DNA of 64,000 bases from JBIQJD01 sp044507695 (GTDB lineage Bacteria; Bacteroidota; Ignavibacteria; Ignavibacteriales; Ignavibacteriaceae): NCBI GenBank assembly GCA_044507695.1, contig JBIQJD010000001.1, positions 248,001-312,000 of the forward strand, given 5' to 3'. Below, in pieces: positions 1 to 9,386 of the stretch; the stretch's first letter is position 1; each line of letters opens with the position of its first letter. Below the pieces are notes generated by a model. It saw only the letters and a program-made list of their open reading frames with translations, was not told the origin of the DNA and ran no database searches. A program made the translations under genes and the position numbers.

Positions 1-447
1 AATATGAATCTTCCGATTCCAAATTACATTAAAACGGCAGTTGAGTTTGTAATAAATCAGGATATGAAAAATATTCTTCTAGCAGATGATGAAATGGATA
101 TTAACCAGCTTCAGCATTTATCTGATGAAGCAAGAAAATGGGGAGCTGAACTTGAAAAGCCTGCTCTTGGACTTTTAGCCGGCCAGAGAATAAATTCATT
201 GATGGAAGATCTTCTTACGGATCCTGAAAATTTACAGCTTCTTAATGAAATTGAAATTTCAATCAGCACTTTTAATGAGCTTGAAATTCCGCTTGATGTT
301 TGGAAAGCTCAGAATATTCTTTTTATGATTCATGAAGAAAATTATGAAAGAATTAAAAAGCAGGCTGATGAGGAGGATGAACATTCACAAAAATGGCTTG
401 AGAAATTTTCCAGCCTGGAAAATTATTTGCAAGTGAGGATAAGGTGA
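1..447 (+). CDS. C-terminal end of a GH57-type glycosidase with DUF3536 tail (partial)
   Basis: The reading frame is open from the first base, so this is the 3' end of a gene that starts outside the window; the ATG at position 4 is probably internal. The visible 148 residues are helical and acidic, with a 'LPIP...AAVEFV'-like opening and a 'DVWKAQN' segment that I recognise from the C-terminal DUF3536 region of bacterial GH57 alpha-amylase/alpha-mannosidase-like proteins. Those enzymes act on alpha-glucans. The gene overlaps the GTG start of treY by four bases (GTGA), which implies translational coupling and a shared role in glucan-to-trehalose metabolism. The catalytic domain is not visible, so the family call rests on this tail and the neighbour. 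Confidence 0.6.
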   Translation, partial: NMNLPIPNYIKTAVEFVINQDMKNILLADDEMDINQLQHLSDEARKWGAELEKPALGLLAGQRINSLMEDLLTDPENLQLLNEIEISISTFNELEIPLDVWKAQNILFMIHEENYERIKKQADEEDEHSQKWLEKFSSLENYLQVRIR

Positions 448-3245
448 ATCATATTCCGGTTTCAACATACCGCATTCAGTTTAATCCTAAGTTTAAATTT
501 TCAGATGCTGTTAAGTATATCAGTTACCTGAAAGAACTTGGTATAAGTGATTTATATGCATCTCCGGTTTTCAAAGCACGCAAAAACAGTGCGCACGGTT
601 ATGATGTTACCGACCCCAATCTTTTTAATCCTGAACTTGGCAGCGAGAGTGATTTCGAAATATTAATCTCAACTTGTAAAAGGAATAATATAAATTGGCT
701 TCAGGATATTGTGCCGAATCACATGGCATTCAATTATGAGAATCAAATGCTGATTGATCTTCTTGAAAATGGAAATAATTCACGTTGTTATAATTATTTT
801 GATATTGAATGGGACCATCCGTTTGCAAGTTCTAAGCAAAGGCTGCTTGCACCTTTTCTTGGTAAATTTTATCAGGAAGCATTAGAAGCCGGCGAAATCA
901 AATTGCGGTATGATGAAAACGGATTCAGTATTACATACTATGATACGCGCCTTCCGTTAAGCATGGAATCATATTCTGATGTGCTTGCTTATCGTTTGGA
1001 TAAGTTAAGGAATAAACTCGGCATAAATAATCCGGAATTTATTCGTTACCAGGGAGTGTTGTATGTACTGAAATCATTACCAACTGCTGATGATATTGAT
1101 GAAAGATATCTGCAGATAAAATTTGTTAAAGGAATATTGTGGGAATTGTACCAATCAAATCATGCAATAAAAGATTTTATTGATGAAACCGTAAAAATAT
1201 TTAACAGTGAACGGGAGAACACTGGTAATTATGATTTACTTGATAAACTTTTAAGTGAACAGCATTTTCGCCTTTCTTACTGGAAGGTAGCGAACGAGGA
1301 AATAAATTACAGACGTTTTTTTAATATTAATGAATTGATTTCATTGCGTGTTGAAGATGAAGAAACCTTCAACCGCACTCATTCATTAATTTTAAGAATG
1401 GTGAAGGAAGGAAAATTCAAGGGACTGCGTGTTGATCATGTTGATGGATTATATGATCCGAAAGAATATTTGGAGCGGCTGCGTGAAAGGGCGAAAGATT
1501 GTTTCATTGTTGTTGAAAAAATTCTTGATTATGGTGAATGCTTGCCCGAAGACTGGCCTGTGCAAGGCACAACCGGTTATGATTTTATGAACTTTGTAAA
1601 CGGCTTGTTTTGTAAAATGAAAAATGAAAGAAAGATGAACAGCGTTTATACAAAGTTCACGCACATTGATACTCCATTCGAACAGATTTATCTCAGCAAA
1701 AAAAGAATGATTATTGAAAAGCGTATGGCTGGAGATGTTGAACGTCTTGCTTTTATTGTTGAAAGAATTTCAAGCAATGACCGGTACGGAATTGATATTA
1801 CAATGCACGGTTTGAAACAAGCGCTGGAAGAAATCCTTACACACTTTCCTATTTACAGAACTTATGTACGAAAAGGTATCTTCAGCGAAAATGATAAAAA
1901 ATATATTTCAGAAGTAATTGAAAAAGTTAAGTATCAGAACCCGCGCTTGAAAAAAGAATTTGAGTATATCGGCAATCTGCTCTTACAAAAATATAGTTTC
2001 AATTTTTCGGAAGAGCAAAAAAGAAACGCGCTGGATTTTATAATGAGATTTCAGCAGTTAACCGGACCTATCATGGCAAAAGGTTTTGAAGATACTACAT
2101 TGTACATTTACAACCGTTTCATTTCGTTAAATGAAGTCGGAGGCAGCCCTGCAAAGTTCGGAATTAACAAACCGGAGTTTTATGATTTCTGTAAAAAAAG
2201 AAAACGCAAATGGCCGCACACAATGAATGCTACTTCAACGCATGATACGAAAAGAGGAGAGGATGTACGTGCAAGAATTAATGTGCTTTCAGAAATTCCG
2301 GATGAGTGGGAATCAAAAGTAAAAAAGTGGAACAAGATTAATAAGATTTATAAAACAAACGTTGCAGGAAAAAATGCTCCCGTTAAAAATGATGAATACT
2401 TTCTTTACCAAACAATGATTGGTTGTTATCCTTTTTATGATGATGAGCATGATTCATTTGTTGCACGATTGAAAGAATACAGCATTAAAGCGGCACGCGA
2501 GGCTAAAATTTTTACCAGATGGGTTTCACCTGATGCTGATTATGAAAATGCACTTTTAAACTTTATTGATAAAATTCTTAACAGGGAATTATCAAAAGAT
2601 TTTTTTAATGATTTTTATGAATTCCAAAAACGGGTTGCATTTTATGGGATGTTTAATTCAATATCTCAGGCTGTAATAAAAATTACTGCTCCCGGCATTC
2701 CGGATTTTTATCAGGGAACGGAAATGTGGGATTTTTCGATGGTTGATCCCGATAACCGCAGATCTGTGGATTATGAATTAAGAAAGAAAATTCTTACCGA
2801 AATAAAAAAATCAGAATCGAATAATCTCTCTAAATACATATCAGATATATTAAAAAATTATCATGATTCAAGAATTAAAATATTGACTGTGTATAAAACT
2901 CTTCAGGTAAGAAATAATTTTTTAGAAGTATTCAACGATGGAGAGATGGTGCCCCTTAATATTAATGGTGAACTACATAATAACTTAATTGCATACGCAC
3001 GGCTTCACAATGATGAAGCTGTAGTGGTCGTTCTGCCTCGCTTTTTAACCGAGCTTGTTAAAGAGAACGAATTTCCGTTTGGCAAAAAAATCTGGGGAGC
3101 AACTTCTGTTCAATTTCCGGAAGGATTTAGTAAATGGAAAAATATTTTTACCGGAGAAACTTTAAATATGAAAACACAATTGCATGCGGGTGAAATATTT
3201 AATTCTTTTCCTGCGGCTGTATTGATAGGACAAAAAAAATCCTGA
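444..3245 (+). CDS. treY: Malto-oligosyltrehalose synthase (TreY)
   Basis: Cytoplasmic GH13 enzyme that isomerises the reducing-end alpha-1,4 bond of malto-oligosaccharides to an alpha,alpha-1,1 bond, giving maltooligosyl-trehalose; TreZ then releases trehalose. The 933-residue length is usual for the family. Visible motifs are STYRIQF at the N terminus, SPVFKARKNSAHGYDV near residue 40, DIVPNHMAF near 90, the nucleophile region GLRVDHVDGLYDP near 327, the acid region VVEKILDYGE near 354, STHDTKRGEDVRARI near 600 and PGIPDFYQGTE near 750. The start is a GTG overlapping the stop of the upstream GH57-type gene. No treZ is visible; it may lie upstream of the window. Confidence 0.94.
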   Translation: MNHIPVSTYRIQFNPKFKFSDAVKYISYLKELGISDLYASPVFKARKNSAHGYDVTDPNLFNPELGSESDFEILISTCKRNNINWLQDIVPNHMAFNYENQMLIDLLENGNNSRCYNYFDIEWDHPFASSKQRLLAPFLGKFYQEALEAGEIKLRYDENGFSITYYDTRLPLSMESYSDVLAYRLDKLRNKLGINNPEFIRYQGVLYVLKSLPTADDIDERYLQIKFVKGILWELYQSNHAIKDFIDETVKIFNSERENTGNYDLLDKLLSEQHFRLSYWKVANEEINYRRFFNINELISLRVEDEETFNRTHSLILRMVKEGKFKGLRVDHVDGLYDPKEYLERLRERAKDCFIVVEKILDYGECLPEDWPVQGTTGYDFMNFVNGLFCKMKNERKMNSVYTKFTHIDTPFEQIYLSKKRMIIEKRMAGDVERLAFIVERISSNDRYGIDITMHGLKQALEEILTHFPIYRTYVRKGIFSENDKKYISEVIEKVKYQNPRLKKEFEYIGNLLLQKYSFNFSEEQKRNALDFIMRFQQLTGPIMAKGFEDTTLYIYNRFISLNEVGGSPAKFGINKPEFYDFCKKRKRKWPHTMNATSTHDTKRGEDVRARINVLSEIPDEWESKVKKWNKINKIYKTNVAGKNAPVKNDEYFLYQTMIGCYPFYDDEHDSFVARLKEYSIKAAREAKIFTRWVSPDADYENALLNFIDKILNRELSKDFFNDFYEFQKRVAFYGMFNSISQAVIKITAPGIPDFYQGTEMWDFSMVDPDNRRSVDYELRKKILTEIKKSESNNLSKYISDILKNYHDSRIKILTVYKTLQVRNNFLEVFNDGEMVPLNINGELHNNLIAYARLHNDEAVVVVLPRFLTELVKENEFPFGKKIWGATSVQFPEGFSKWKNIFTGETLNMKTQLHAGEIFNSFPAAVLIGQKKS

Positions 3246-3263
3246 CCACATTCATGATCAGGA
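3232..3263 (-). terminator. Rho-independent terminator of the YtxH gene
   Basis: Stem TCCTGA/TCAGGA (3240-3245 with 3258-3263) is followed on the minus strand by a run of eight T (3232-3239). It lies ten bases beyond the stop of the minus-strand YtxH gene and overlaps the last bases of treY, so it may also slow converging transcription. Confidence 0.75.
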
Positions 3264-3272
3264 ATTATAAAA

Positions 3273-3731
3273 TTAATTTGATCTTCTTCCCATTCCTTCA
3301 CGCTTGGGAAGTTCTTCATCATTCAAATTTTTAAGAGATGGATCATCAAAGTCTACAAAAATTTCTTCAACCATATTATCCGTACTTTGACCGGGATAAT
3401 TTTTGTAAGCTTCAATCGCTTTGTTAAATCCTGCTCTTATACCTGCCAGTTCTTTTTCAAATCCATCAATAGAACCATTGTACTTACCCGAAGCAAACGA
3501 AACAGATTTATCAAGAATTTCCTGAGCTCGTCTTACCATTTCATGTGAGTATAATTTTGCATCTGAAATTAATTTCCGCTTTTTCATTCTGGCAAGACGG
3601 GAATATTTATAAATATCATGACGTGTTTCAGCGCCGCTTTTAGGAGCTAATAACAATGCTGTTAATCCGCCGGCTATACCGCCGAGAATAAATCCTTCTG
3701 CACCTAAAATTAATTCATTCTTTTTTGTCAT
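3273..3731 (-). CDS. YtxH domain protein
   Basis: Small protein of 152 residues. An N-terminal glycine-rich hydrophobic segment (ILGGIAGGLTALLLAPKSG, about residues 15-33) followed by a basic, helical stretch is the signature of the YtxH family, predicted membrane-anchored stress-related proteins of unknown biochemical role. A more acidic helical tail of about 80 residues follows. I chose the ATG at 3731 because GGAG sits six bases upstream; a GTG two codons earlier is also in frame. It is alone on its strand with its own terminator. The family assignment is good; no mechanism is known. Confidence 0.75.
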   Translation of the reverse strand: MTKKNELILGAEGFILGGIAGGLTALLLAPKSGAETRHDIYKYSRLARMKKRKLISDAKLYSHEMVRRAQEILDKSVSFASGKYNGSIDGFEKELAGIRAGFNKAIEAYKNYPGQSTDNMVEEIFVDFDDPSLKNLNDEELPKREGMGRRSN

Positions 3732-3858
3732 AATCACTCCACAATAAGTTATTTAAAAAAATTGTAATCAAACCTTTAATTATATAATACTTAAAACGGA
3801 GTTAATCAATGTTCAGGAATATCTCAATTTCTTTTTAAGGGATTAAATCACAGTTCAA

Positions 3859-4212
3859 TTATTTGTTTGATTCATACAAGCCGATGATATTATTATCCGC
3901 ATCTCTTATCAATGCGTACCAGCCCATTGCGGGAATTACAGTTTTCTTTCTTTCAGTTTTGCCGCCGTATGATTCAACTTTCGTTAATGTTTCATCTATA
4001 CTATCAACATAAACGTGGAATATTGTTGTATCGCCACTTTGCAAATTTTCAGCAGTTCTTAATCCAACTGTTAATCCTTTGTGTGTATTAAATAACTGGT
4101 AACCTTTTCCAAATGGTTTAAATTCCCAGCCAAAAACATTCTTAAAAAATTCTTTTGCTTTATCAGGATTTTTTGTTGGTATCTCTGCGTGAGCAATTAG
4201 TGTGTGTGCCAT
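3859..4212 (-). CDS. VOC (glyoxalase/bleomycin-resistance fold) protein
   Basis: Single-domain 117-residue VOC protein. It opens with a beta strand carrying His-8 (IAHAEIPTKNPDKA) and contains FFKNVFGWEF, typical of the first beta-alpha-beta-beta-beta module; the C-terminal DADNNIIGLYES matches the last strand with its metal-position glutamate. Such proteins are often dimeric metal enzymes or binding proteins; the substrate cannot be read from sequence. GGAGACC lies ahead of the ATG. It is a single gene between the YtxH gene and a divergent aldo/keto reductase gene. Confidence 0.82.
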   Translation of the reverse strand: MAHTLIAHAEIPTKNPDKAKEFFKNVFGWEFKPFGKGYQLFNTHKGLTVGLRTAENLQSGDTTIFHVYVDSIDETLTKVESYGGKTERKKTVIPAMGWYALIRDADNNIIGLYESNK

Positions 4213-4446
4213 AATAGGTCTCCTTCCTTTAATGAAATTTCAGTTTGAAATTTTCTCTGATATTTTAAAACAATTATTTTGCTGTAAATCAGGGAAGTAG
4301 TTTGAGAAGTATGTTATTTTATTACTAGTTGAATTTTTGAACTCCCCTTAAATAACATAAGCAAAACTACAAAATCCCGATTAATTATTCATCATCAAAA
4401 TCAATATTTTAAATAAATAAATTTTGGATTATCCACCGGAGGTGAA

Positions 4447-5436
4447 ATGAAATATAGAACACTCGGCAAAACAGGATTGCAAATTTCGGAAGTAGGATTT
4501 GGTGCATGGGGAATTGGCGGGCCTTCGATGGCTGGTAATACTCCAATTGGTTGGGGTGAAGTGGATGATAAAGAATCAATTAAAGCATTGAACAAAGCGT
4601 TTGAACTGGGAATAAATTTTTATGATACTGCCGATTTTTATGGACTCGGGCACAGCGAAGAATTAATAGGGAAAGTTTTTAATGGAAGAAGAAAAGAAAT
4701 AATTATTGCAACAAAAGTTGGGCACAAATTAGCTGATGATAATTCAATCCTGCTTGATTATACGAAAGATTATATTTTATCGGCATGTGAGAAAAGTCTG
4801 AAAAGGCTTAACACAGATTTCATTGATGTTTACCAGCTTCATAGTGCAAGAATAAATCATTTGCAAAACGGTGAATGTATTGAAGCAATGGAGCAGCTTA
4901 AGCAGGAAGGTAAAATTAGGTTTTGGGGAATTTCATTAAACACATTTTCACCGGAAGATGAAGCCGAATTTTTTGTTAAGAATGATTTCGGTTATACATT
5001 TCAGCTTGTGCTGAATGTAATTAATCAGCGTGCACTTGAAAAAACAATCGCAATGGCTGCTGATGCAAAATACGGAATCATAGCACGTATGCCGCTTCAA
5101 TTTGGATTATTAACTGGCAAATTCTCCAGGGATAAACGATTTTCAGAAAATGATCATAGACATTTCAGGCTTCCTCCTGATGTACTTTCTAAATCGCTTG
5201 ATAAACTTGAGCGTGTTTGGAAGATTTCAGAAAAGTATAATATTCAAAAAACTTCATTTGCAATTAGTTTTGTGTTGAGTCATCCGGAAGTTTCAACAGT
5301 TATTCCTGGAATTAAAACCGAGATTCAGGCAATTGAAAACGTAAAGGATATAATCAAAATTGATAACGAAGATTTAAAAGCACTTTATGATTATTATAAA
5401 TCAGATTTAAAAACTCTTCTTGAATTATACGTTTAA
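4447..5436 (+). CDS. Aldo/keto reductase
   Basis: NAD(P)H-dependent oxidoreductase of the (beta/alpha)8 aldo/keto reductase superfamily, 329 residues, cytoplasmic. The N terminus RTLGKTGLQISEVGFGAWG is typical of the YhdN/IolS-like branch. Catalytic tetrad candidates are Asp-60 and Tyr-65 (YDTADFYG), the Lys near residue 90 (IATKVG) and the His near 132 (YQLHSA). The cofactor-binding end VSTVIPGIKTEIQAIEN is present. GGAGG sits six to eight bases before the start. The stop overlaps the convergent DinB gene by four bases. The substrate is unknown. Confidence 0.9.
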   Translation: MKYRTLGKTGLQISEVGFGAWGIGGPSMAGNTPIGWGEVDDKESIKALNKAFELGINFYDTADFYGLGHSEELIGKVFNGRRKEIIIATKVGHKLADDNSILLDYTKDYILSACEKSLKRLNTDFIDVYQLHSARINHLQNGECIEAMEQLKQEGKIRFWGISLNTFSPEDEAEFFVKNDFGYTFQLVLNVINQRALEKTIAMAADAKYGIIARMPLQFGLLTGKFSRDKRFSENDHRHFRLPPDVLSKSLDKLERVWKISEKYNIQKTSFAISFVLSHPEVSTVIPGIKTEIQAIENVKDIIKIDNEDLKALYDYYKSDLKTLLELYV

Positions 5437-5948
5437 AAAGAATTTGCGAGCCGTTCCATTGCCGCAAGATGATGATCATCGTGTTCAGCAATAAAATACA
5501 GCATATCGATCAATCTCATTTGCTGCTTCAATCGGGGATGTTCTGCAACTGCAGCGGCTTGTACTTCATTTATGTTATTTAGTTCAGCTACAAATTTCAT
5601 TCTCAGGCTGCGGAACTCTTTTAAAATTTCATCAGGATTTTTGATGTTAAAATTTTCTTCATTTGTTTTTGTATTCAGCAAATCAGCAGGACGAAGTTTT
5701 GTCTCACCATTCTTGTAATCAATTAATCTTCCGTAATGAAGTTCATCAAGAACAATCAAATGGCCTGCGTGTTCCTGGATTGACCATACGCTGCCGGATT
5801 TTCTTGTAAGAATAGTTGAGGGCAGCATCCGGAATTTCTCTTCCAATCTTGCAGGAGTTCCGCCAAGCCGTTCAACAATATTTGGAAAAAGTTCAACCGG
5901 AAAATCGAAATTAAATTTTCGATCAAACCATTTAATTTGTTTAATCAT
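5433..5948 (-). CDS. DinB/YfiT-type four-helix metal protein
   Basis: 171 residues. The metal-binding histidines expected of the DinB superfamily are visible: WSIQEHAGHL near residues 55-64 and EHDDHHLA near the C terminus. DinB-fold proteins form four-helix bundles with a divalent metal; characterised relatives are thiol S-transferases or of unknown function. GAGGAT precedes the ATG. A second, divergent DinB protein is encoded at 58016-58492, with a different arrangement of the last histidines (EYHHKGQ). Confidence 0.82.
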   Translation of the reverse strand: MIKQIKWFDRKFNFDFPVELFPNIVERLGGTPARLEEKFRMLPSTILTRKSGSVWSIQEHAGHLIVLDELHYGRLIDYKNGETKLRPADLLNTKTNEENFNIKNPDEILKEFRSLRMKFVAELNNINEVQAAAVAEHPRLKQQMRLIDMLYFIAEHDDHHLAAMERLANSF

Positions 5949-6068
5949 TATATCCTCTGAATTAAACTACTTTGGGTTGTGAAAGATATGTAATTTTCTG
6001 AAAGCTGTAAATTGATTTGAAAGGAGAGAAGGGAAGGGGATAATCCATTGGCGGAAAATCCCCGCAAT

Positions 6069-7271
6069 TTAATTCATATGTGATTCAATATTTTTTATCT
6101 CATCTGCTGCTTTAATCTTCTTGAAATATCTTAGTGAAGCCGTAAACAATTTTTTACTTTCCGCATTCCTATTAATTTCTTTATAAAGTATTGCAAGTTC
6201 ATAATTTGTTTCTGCTTCATTTAATTTATTCTGAAGTTCCTGATTAAAACGGAGACTTGTTAAAAAGTAATTTTCAGACAGCGAGTAATTAGCTAATTGA
6301 CGATGAATAATTCCTTTAATTTTATAAATATCAGCGATGGATAGGCGATCATTAATTCTGCAGCAGATTTTTAGCGCGCTGTCAGCAAATTTTTCTGCAT
6401 ACAAATAATCTTTGATCTTAGTATACACAAAAGCTTTATTGAGATACGCAAATTCAAGTATTTGCAAATAACCGGATGCAACTGCTAACTCAATACACTG
6501 ATCAAATTCTTTCAATGCGCTTTTAAAATCATTTTTGCGCAGATGAATCATTCCGATATTCAAATGAATCTCTGCAAGTCTTTTTTGATCATTCAATTTC
6601 TGATAGTAAGTTAAAGACCTGTTAAAGTAGGTGAAAGCAAAATCATAAGCGCACATTATTGTGTTTAGAATTCCAAGATTAACTTCAACATTTGCTTTCA
6701 GGCTGCTGCTTTTCTGATCTTTTAGATACATGAGACTATTTTCAAAATGATTTTTAGCCTTATCTACGTTTCCCATATCTCCGTATATTGTGCCGATTAG
6801 ATTTTCACATTTTGCACAACCGTAATAATCTTTCAGTGAGTGAAATACCTCATTTGCTTTTTTAAGATATCTGAAACTCGTCTTCCAATCAGCTTGCCTG
6901 CTGTAAATTTCACCAATTGAAAGTAGTGAATCAGCATAAACACTGCGGTTTTTGCTGCTGCTTTTTGTGCGCTGGAGAATTGATTTATAGATATCAACAG
7001 CAGATTGAAATTCACCCGCTATAATTGTAAAACTGCCAAGTTCCTGCAGAAATTCAATTAGTTTTTGAGATGATAATTTTGAAATAGCGAAGGTTACAAG
7101 AAGATCAGAGATAGCGCGGAGATCTGTATCAATATCAATCTGAGGCTGCAGTTTTTCTTCATCCGTTAATAGCTGTAAAGTTTTATCTGAAAATTCTGAA
7201 ATCTCTTCCCGGTTGAAATACTTTTTGAGTATCTCTTTTATTTTACCAGTATTTTGATTTTTATTTTTCAA
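6069..7271 (-). CDS. Cytoplasmic TPR-repeat protein
   Basis: 400 residues built almost wholly of tetratricopeptide repeats from about residue 80 onward (for example GEIYSRQADWKTSFRYLKKA and GMIHLRKNDFKSALKEF), at least seven units by eye. There is no signal peptide, membrane segment or enzymatic domain. The start is TTG with AAGG about seven bases upstream; no nearer ATG exists. The gene lies 34 bases after a lipoprotein gene with no hairpin between, so it is probably co-transcribed with the two lipoprotein genes at 7306-8469. A protein-protein interaction role is inferred from the fold only. Confidence 0.75.
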   Translation of the reverse strand: MKNKNQNTGKIKEILKKYFNREEISEFSDKTLQLLTDEEKLQPQIDIDTDLRAISDLLVTFAISKLSSQKLIEFLQELGSFTIIAGEFQSAVDIYKSILQRTKSSSKNRSVYADSLLSIGEIYSRQADWKTSFRYLKKANEVFHSLKDYYGCAKCENLIGTIYGDMGNVDKAKNHFENSLMYLKDQKSSSLKANVEVNLGILNTIMCAYDFAFTYFNRSLTYYQKLNDQKRLAEIHLNIGMIHLRKNDFKSALKEFDQCIELAVASGYLQILEFAYLNKAFVYTKIKDYLYAEKFADSALKICCRINDRLSIADIYKIKGIIHRQLANYSLSENYFLTSLRFNQELQNKLNEAETNYELAILYKEINRNAESKKLFTASLRYFKKIKAADEIKNIESHMN

Positions 7272-7305
7272 TTTCAGCCTTTATTCTTAATAAGTTATTT
7301 AATTA

Positions 7306-7875
7306 TTATTTGATAAAGCCATACCTGGAAAAATGAGGCAGCCGTGCAGCTTTTACTTCTATGGTGCCGTTTATAGTATCTACAATTATTCCATCATTTT
7401 GAGCAGCTTCTAATTCTCCGCTTTCTGCAATGTAATAAAAACCAACAGCGGCAGGATCAACTCCGCTCAGGTCAAGTCCTGAATATTTAATATTTAGAAT
7501 CAGCGGACTATTAAATGACATTGAAGGATAGAAATCGGAAACTGCAGCGTCAGTGCTAGTAATTTGAGTAATTACTTCTGCTCCATTATAAGCTCTGCTG
7601 GGAATAATCAATTCTGAGGAAATTGTTACTGTATTGTTATCTTCAGTTATATAAGAACCGCTAAGATTAAGAACTCCGCCTTGATTGCCCACAATGCGCC
7701 GGGAAACAGTATATTCAGTTTCTACAGAAGACATTCCGGATTTTTTCGGCATCTGCATCCAGTTAAAATTGGATTTACTCTGCATTCCATTTTCAGAATC
7801 AGTATTAACCAGGTTTTCTGAACAACCAAAGCAGGTTAAAGCAAGAAGAACTACAATGAAAAATTTCCGTTTCAT
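7306..7875 (-). CDS. Lipoprotein of a three-member paralogous family (copy 1)
   Basis: 189-residue predicted lipoprotein: hydrophobic N terminus with lipobox ending at Cys-18 (LTCFGC). After a short linker there is one domain beginning GNQGGVLNLSGSYI and containing a strand like ELIIPSRAYNG, which resembles the ZU5-type beta-sandwich (GG-L ... IP-GA pattern), and the protein ends LPHFSRYGFIK. The two neighbours at 7900 and 8820 share the lipobox position, GG motif, FYPSM/FEPSP segment and the same C-terminal HFSRYGFIK. The function is unknown; the ZU5 resemblance is mine by eye. It is probably co-transcribed with the gene at 7900 (24-base gap). Confidence 0.8.
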   Translation of the reverse strand: MKRKFFIVVLLALTCFGCSENLVNTDSENGMQSKSNFNWMQMPKKSGMSSVETEYTVSRRIVGNQGGVLNLSGSYITEDNNTVTISSELIIPSRAYNGAEVITQITSTDAAVSDFYPSMSFNSPLILNIKYSGLDLSGVDPAAVGFYYIAESGELEAAQNDGIIVDTINGTIEVKAARLPHFSRYGFIK

Positions 7876-7899
7876 TTATTTATTGCTTTCTTTTTTAAA

Positions 7900-8469
7900 T
7901 CAGTTTTGTGGGTTTTTTATAAAACCATAACGAGAAAAATGTTTTAGTTTTGCACCATGAACAGCAACTGTGCCGAGAAGTCTGTTTAGTAAGAGATAAT
8001 CTCTATCAATATATTCGATGTTACCAGAATCATCTACGTAAACGAAATCCACATTTGAACTTAAAAGATTGCCCAGATTGAGGTCTGTATAAGAAAGATC
8101 AAAATTAACATCTTTATTGAATTTCATGTGGGGATAAAATGTTACAGAAGTTTCATCGGAGTTAACTAATACAGTAATTCTTTCTGAACCGCTGAAAGCT
8201 CCTGCCGGAAATTCAACTTTTGCACTAACAAGAATTATCTTACCCTGGAATAAACTTATATATGTTTTGCTCAAATCAATGGTTCCGCCTTTATCACCAT
8301 TAATTTCTTTCGTAACAGAAAAAGTTAGCTCAGATGAAAGAGCTTTATTCACAGGGAGCTTTAAGAACTCTGCTTTTGCTGAACTAGTCTGTGTAGGAGC
8401 TACAGGTTGTTCAGAACATCCCGCTATTAGGAAAACCGAAATAACGAAGAGAAAAATTATTTGTTTCAT
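7900..8469 (-). CDS. Lipoprotein of a three-member paralogous family (copy 2)
   Basis: 189 residues with lipobox ending at Cys-18 (LIAGC), then a domain with GDKGGTIDLSKTYI, KVEFPAGAFSGSE and TFYPHMKFNKD, ending LKHFSRYGFIK plus four residues. Same architecture as the flanking copies, with only moderate identity by eye, so the duplication is old. GAGAGG lies seven bases before the ATG. It is the first gene of a probable unit with the copy at 7306 and the TPR gene at 6069; the LytTR-like motif at 8525-8557 lies about 80 bases upstream. Confidence 0.8.
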   Translation of the reverse strand: MKQIIFLFVISVFLIAGCSEQPVAPTQTSSAKAEFLKLPVNKALSSELTFSVTKEINGDKGGTIDLSKTYISLFQGKIILVSAKVEFPAGAFSGSERITVLVNSDETSVTFYPHMKFNKDVNFDLSYTDLNLGNLLSSNVDFVYVDDSGNIEYIDRDYLLLNRLLGTVAVHGAKLKHFSRYGFIKNPQN

Positions 8470-8524
8470 TGAAAAACCTCTCTGATAATGAAATTGTAGA
8501 TTGAACGAGCCAATGATTGTGCCA

Positions 8525-8557
8525 TTACCAGATATGTAAAGTTTACTTACCGTTTAT
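8525..8557 (-). promoter_or_regulatory. Candidate operator: direct repeat TTACC(6)AT, LytTR-like
   Basis: Written on the plus strand, TTACCAGATAT (8525-8535) and TTACCGTTTAT (8547-8557) form an imperfect direct repeat with a 22-base period, matching at 8 of 11 positions. ACCGTTTAT fits the consensus I remember for LytTR-domain response regulators, which bind paired sites about two helical turns apart. The same 11-mer occurs upstream of lipoprotein copy 3. A 5-base-arm palindrome GTAAA-G-TTTAC fills 8536-8546. This is sequence resemblance only. Confidence 0.3.
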
Positions 8558-8762
8558 CGCTTAAATTAACATTTTGAAAAATGTTCTACTGCGCTATGTA
8601 AATATTACTGTAAAATTTTGAGAAGGCTGCATTAAATCGATGCAAAATCGTTATTAAACACAAAAGATTGATGTATTTCAGATAGTTTTTAATCTTCATA
8701 ACTGATTCAGAGTTTATTTAATTAACTTTTATTAGGAATTAATTGAAAGGGAAGGGAAGTGC

Positions 8763-8789
8763 AAAAAAAAAGCCGGCTTAAACCGGCTT
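8763..8789 (-). terminator. Rho-independent terminator of lipoprotein copy 3
   Basis: Stem AAGCCGG (8770-8776) with CCGGCTT (8783-8789), six-base loop, followed on the minus strand by an uninterrupted T tract (8763-8769). It lies about 30 bases beyond the stop of the gene at 8820 and separates that gene from the copy-2 unit. Confidence 0.85.
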
Positions 8790-8819
8790 ATCATAATCTA
8801 TTATATTAGAATAAAATCA

Positions 8820-9386
8820 TTAATCCTGCTGATCTTTAATAAATCCATATCTGCTGAAGTGAGATATGCGGGCATTTTTAACTTTCAGTTTATCATTGTG
8901 CAAATCAATCTTATCATACTCTGCTTTTACAAAACTTCCATCAGGTGCTAAGTAACCGAAATCAATTTCTGATTTATCGATACCGTTGAGATTTAATCCA
9001 TCATATTCCAGATCAAAACTTAATTCTTTATCAAATGTATATGGAGATGGTTCAAAATTTACCGATGCAGAATAAGGATCAGCAGAAACAGTAACTAACA
9101 GAGTTTCATCATTTGAGAAAGCATTTTTAGGAACATCCAGCTTTGCTTTAATTTTTATGCTGCCGGCACGCTCATTCAGATTAATTTTTCCGCCTTTATT
9201 CTTCTTTATTACTTCTGATGCTGAAAGATTGGATTCAACTGAAGCAGAATTCTGATTATTTAATGCAATCCAGTTATGTTTAGCAAAATTCTGAACATTC
9301 TGCGGTTGGTTTGAATCCACAAGTGATTCAGAACAGCCTATTATAATTAAAAAACTTAATGCTATAAAATATTTTACAAGTTTCAT
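8820..9386 (-). CDS. Lipoprotein of a three-member paralogous family (copy 3)
   Basis: 188 residues from the ATG at 9386, chosen because it places the lipobox cysteine at residue 18 (IIIGC), exactly as in the two paralogues; an ATG 13 codons earlier would bury the signal peptide. The mature part has KKNKGGKINLNE, KLDVPKNAFSNDE and NFEPSPYTFDKE, and ends ISHFSRYGFIK plus four residues. It is transcribed separately from the other copies (own terminator) but carries the same TTACCGTTTAT element upstream. Probably exported to the periplasmic or outer-membrane side; function unknown. Confidence 0.8.
   Translation of the reverse strand: MKLVKYFIALSFLIIIGCSESLVDSNQPQNVQNFAKHNWIALNNQNSASVESNLSASEVIKKNKGGKINLNERAGSIKIKAKLDVPKNAFSNDETLLVTVSADPYSASVNFEPSPYTFDKELSFDLEYDGLNLNGIDKSEIDFGYLAPDGSFVKAEYDKIDLHNDKLKVKNARISHFSRYGFIKDQQD

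Larger units (their letters stand above)
8470..8819 (-). other. Intergenic region between lipoprotein copies 2 and 3
   Basis: 350 bases without a credible ORF. On the copy-2 side it holds the candidate regulatory repeats at 8525-8557, and on the copy-3 side a clear terminator at 8763-8789. The remaining 200 bases (about 8560-8760) are AT-rich with no structure I can support. Confidence 0.6.

Noticed and set aside
6036..6063. GGGGAT/ATCCCC hairpin after the TPR gene as a terminator
   Set aside because: The loop is about 16 bases and there is no T tract on the minus strand, so it does not meet terminator criteria.
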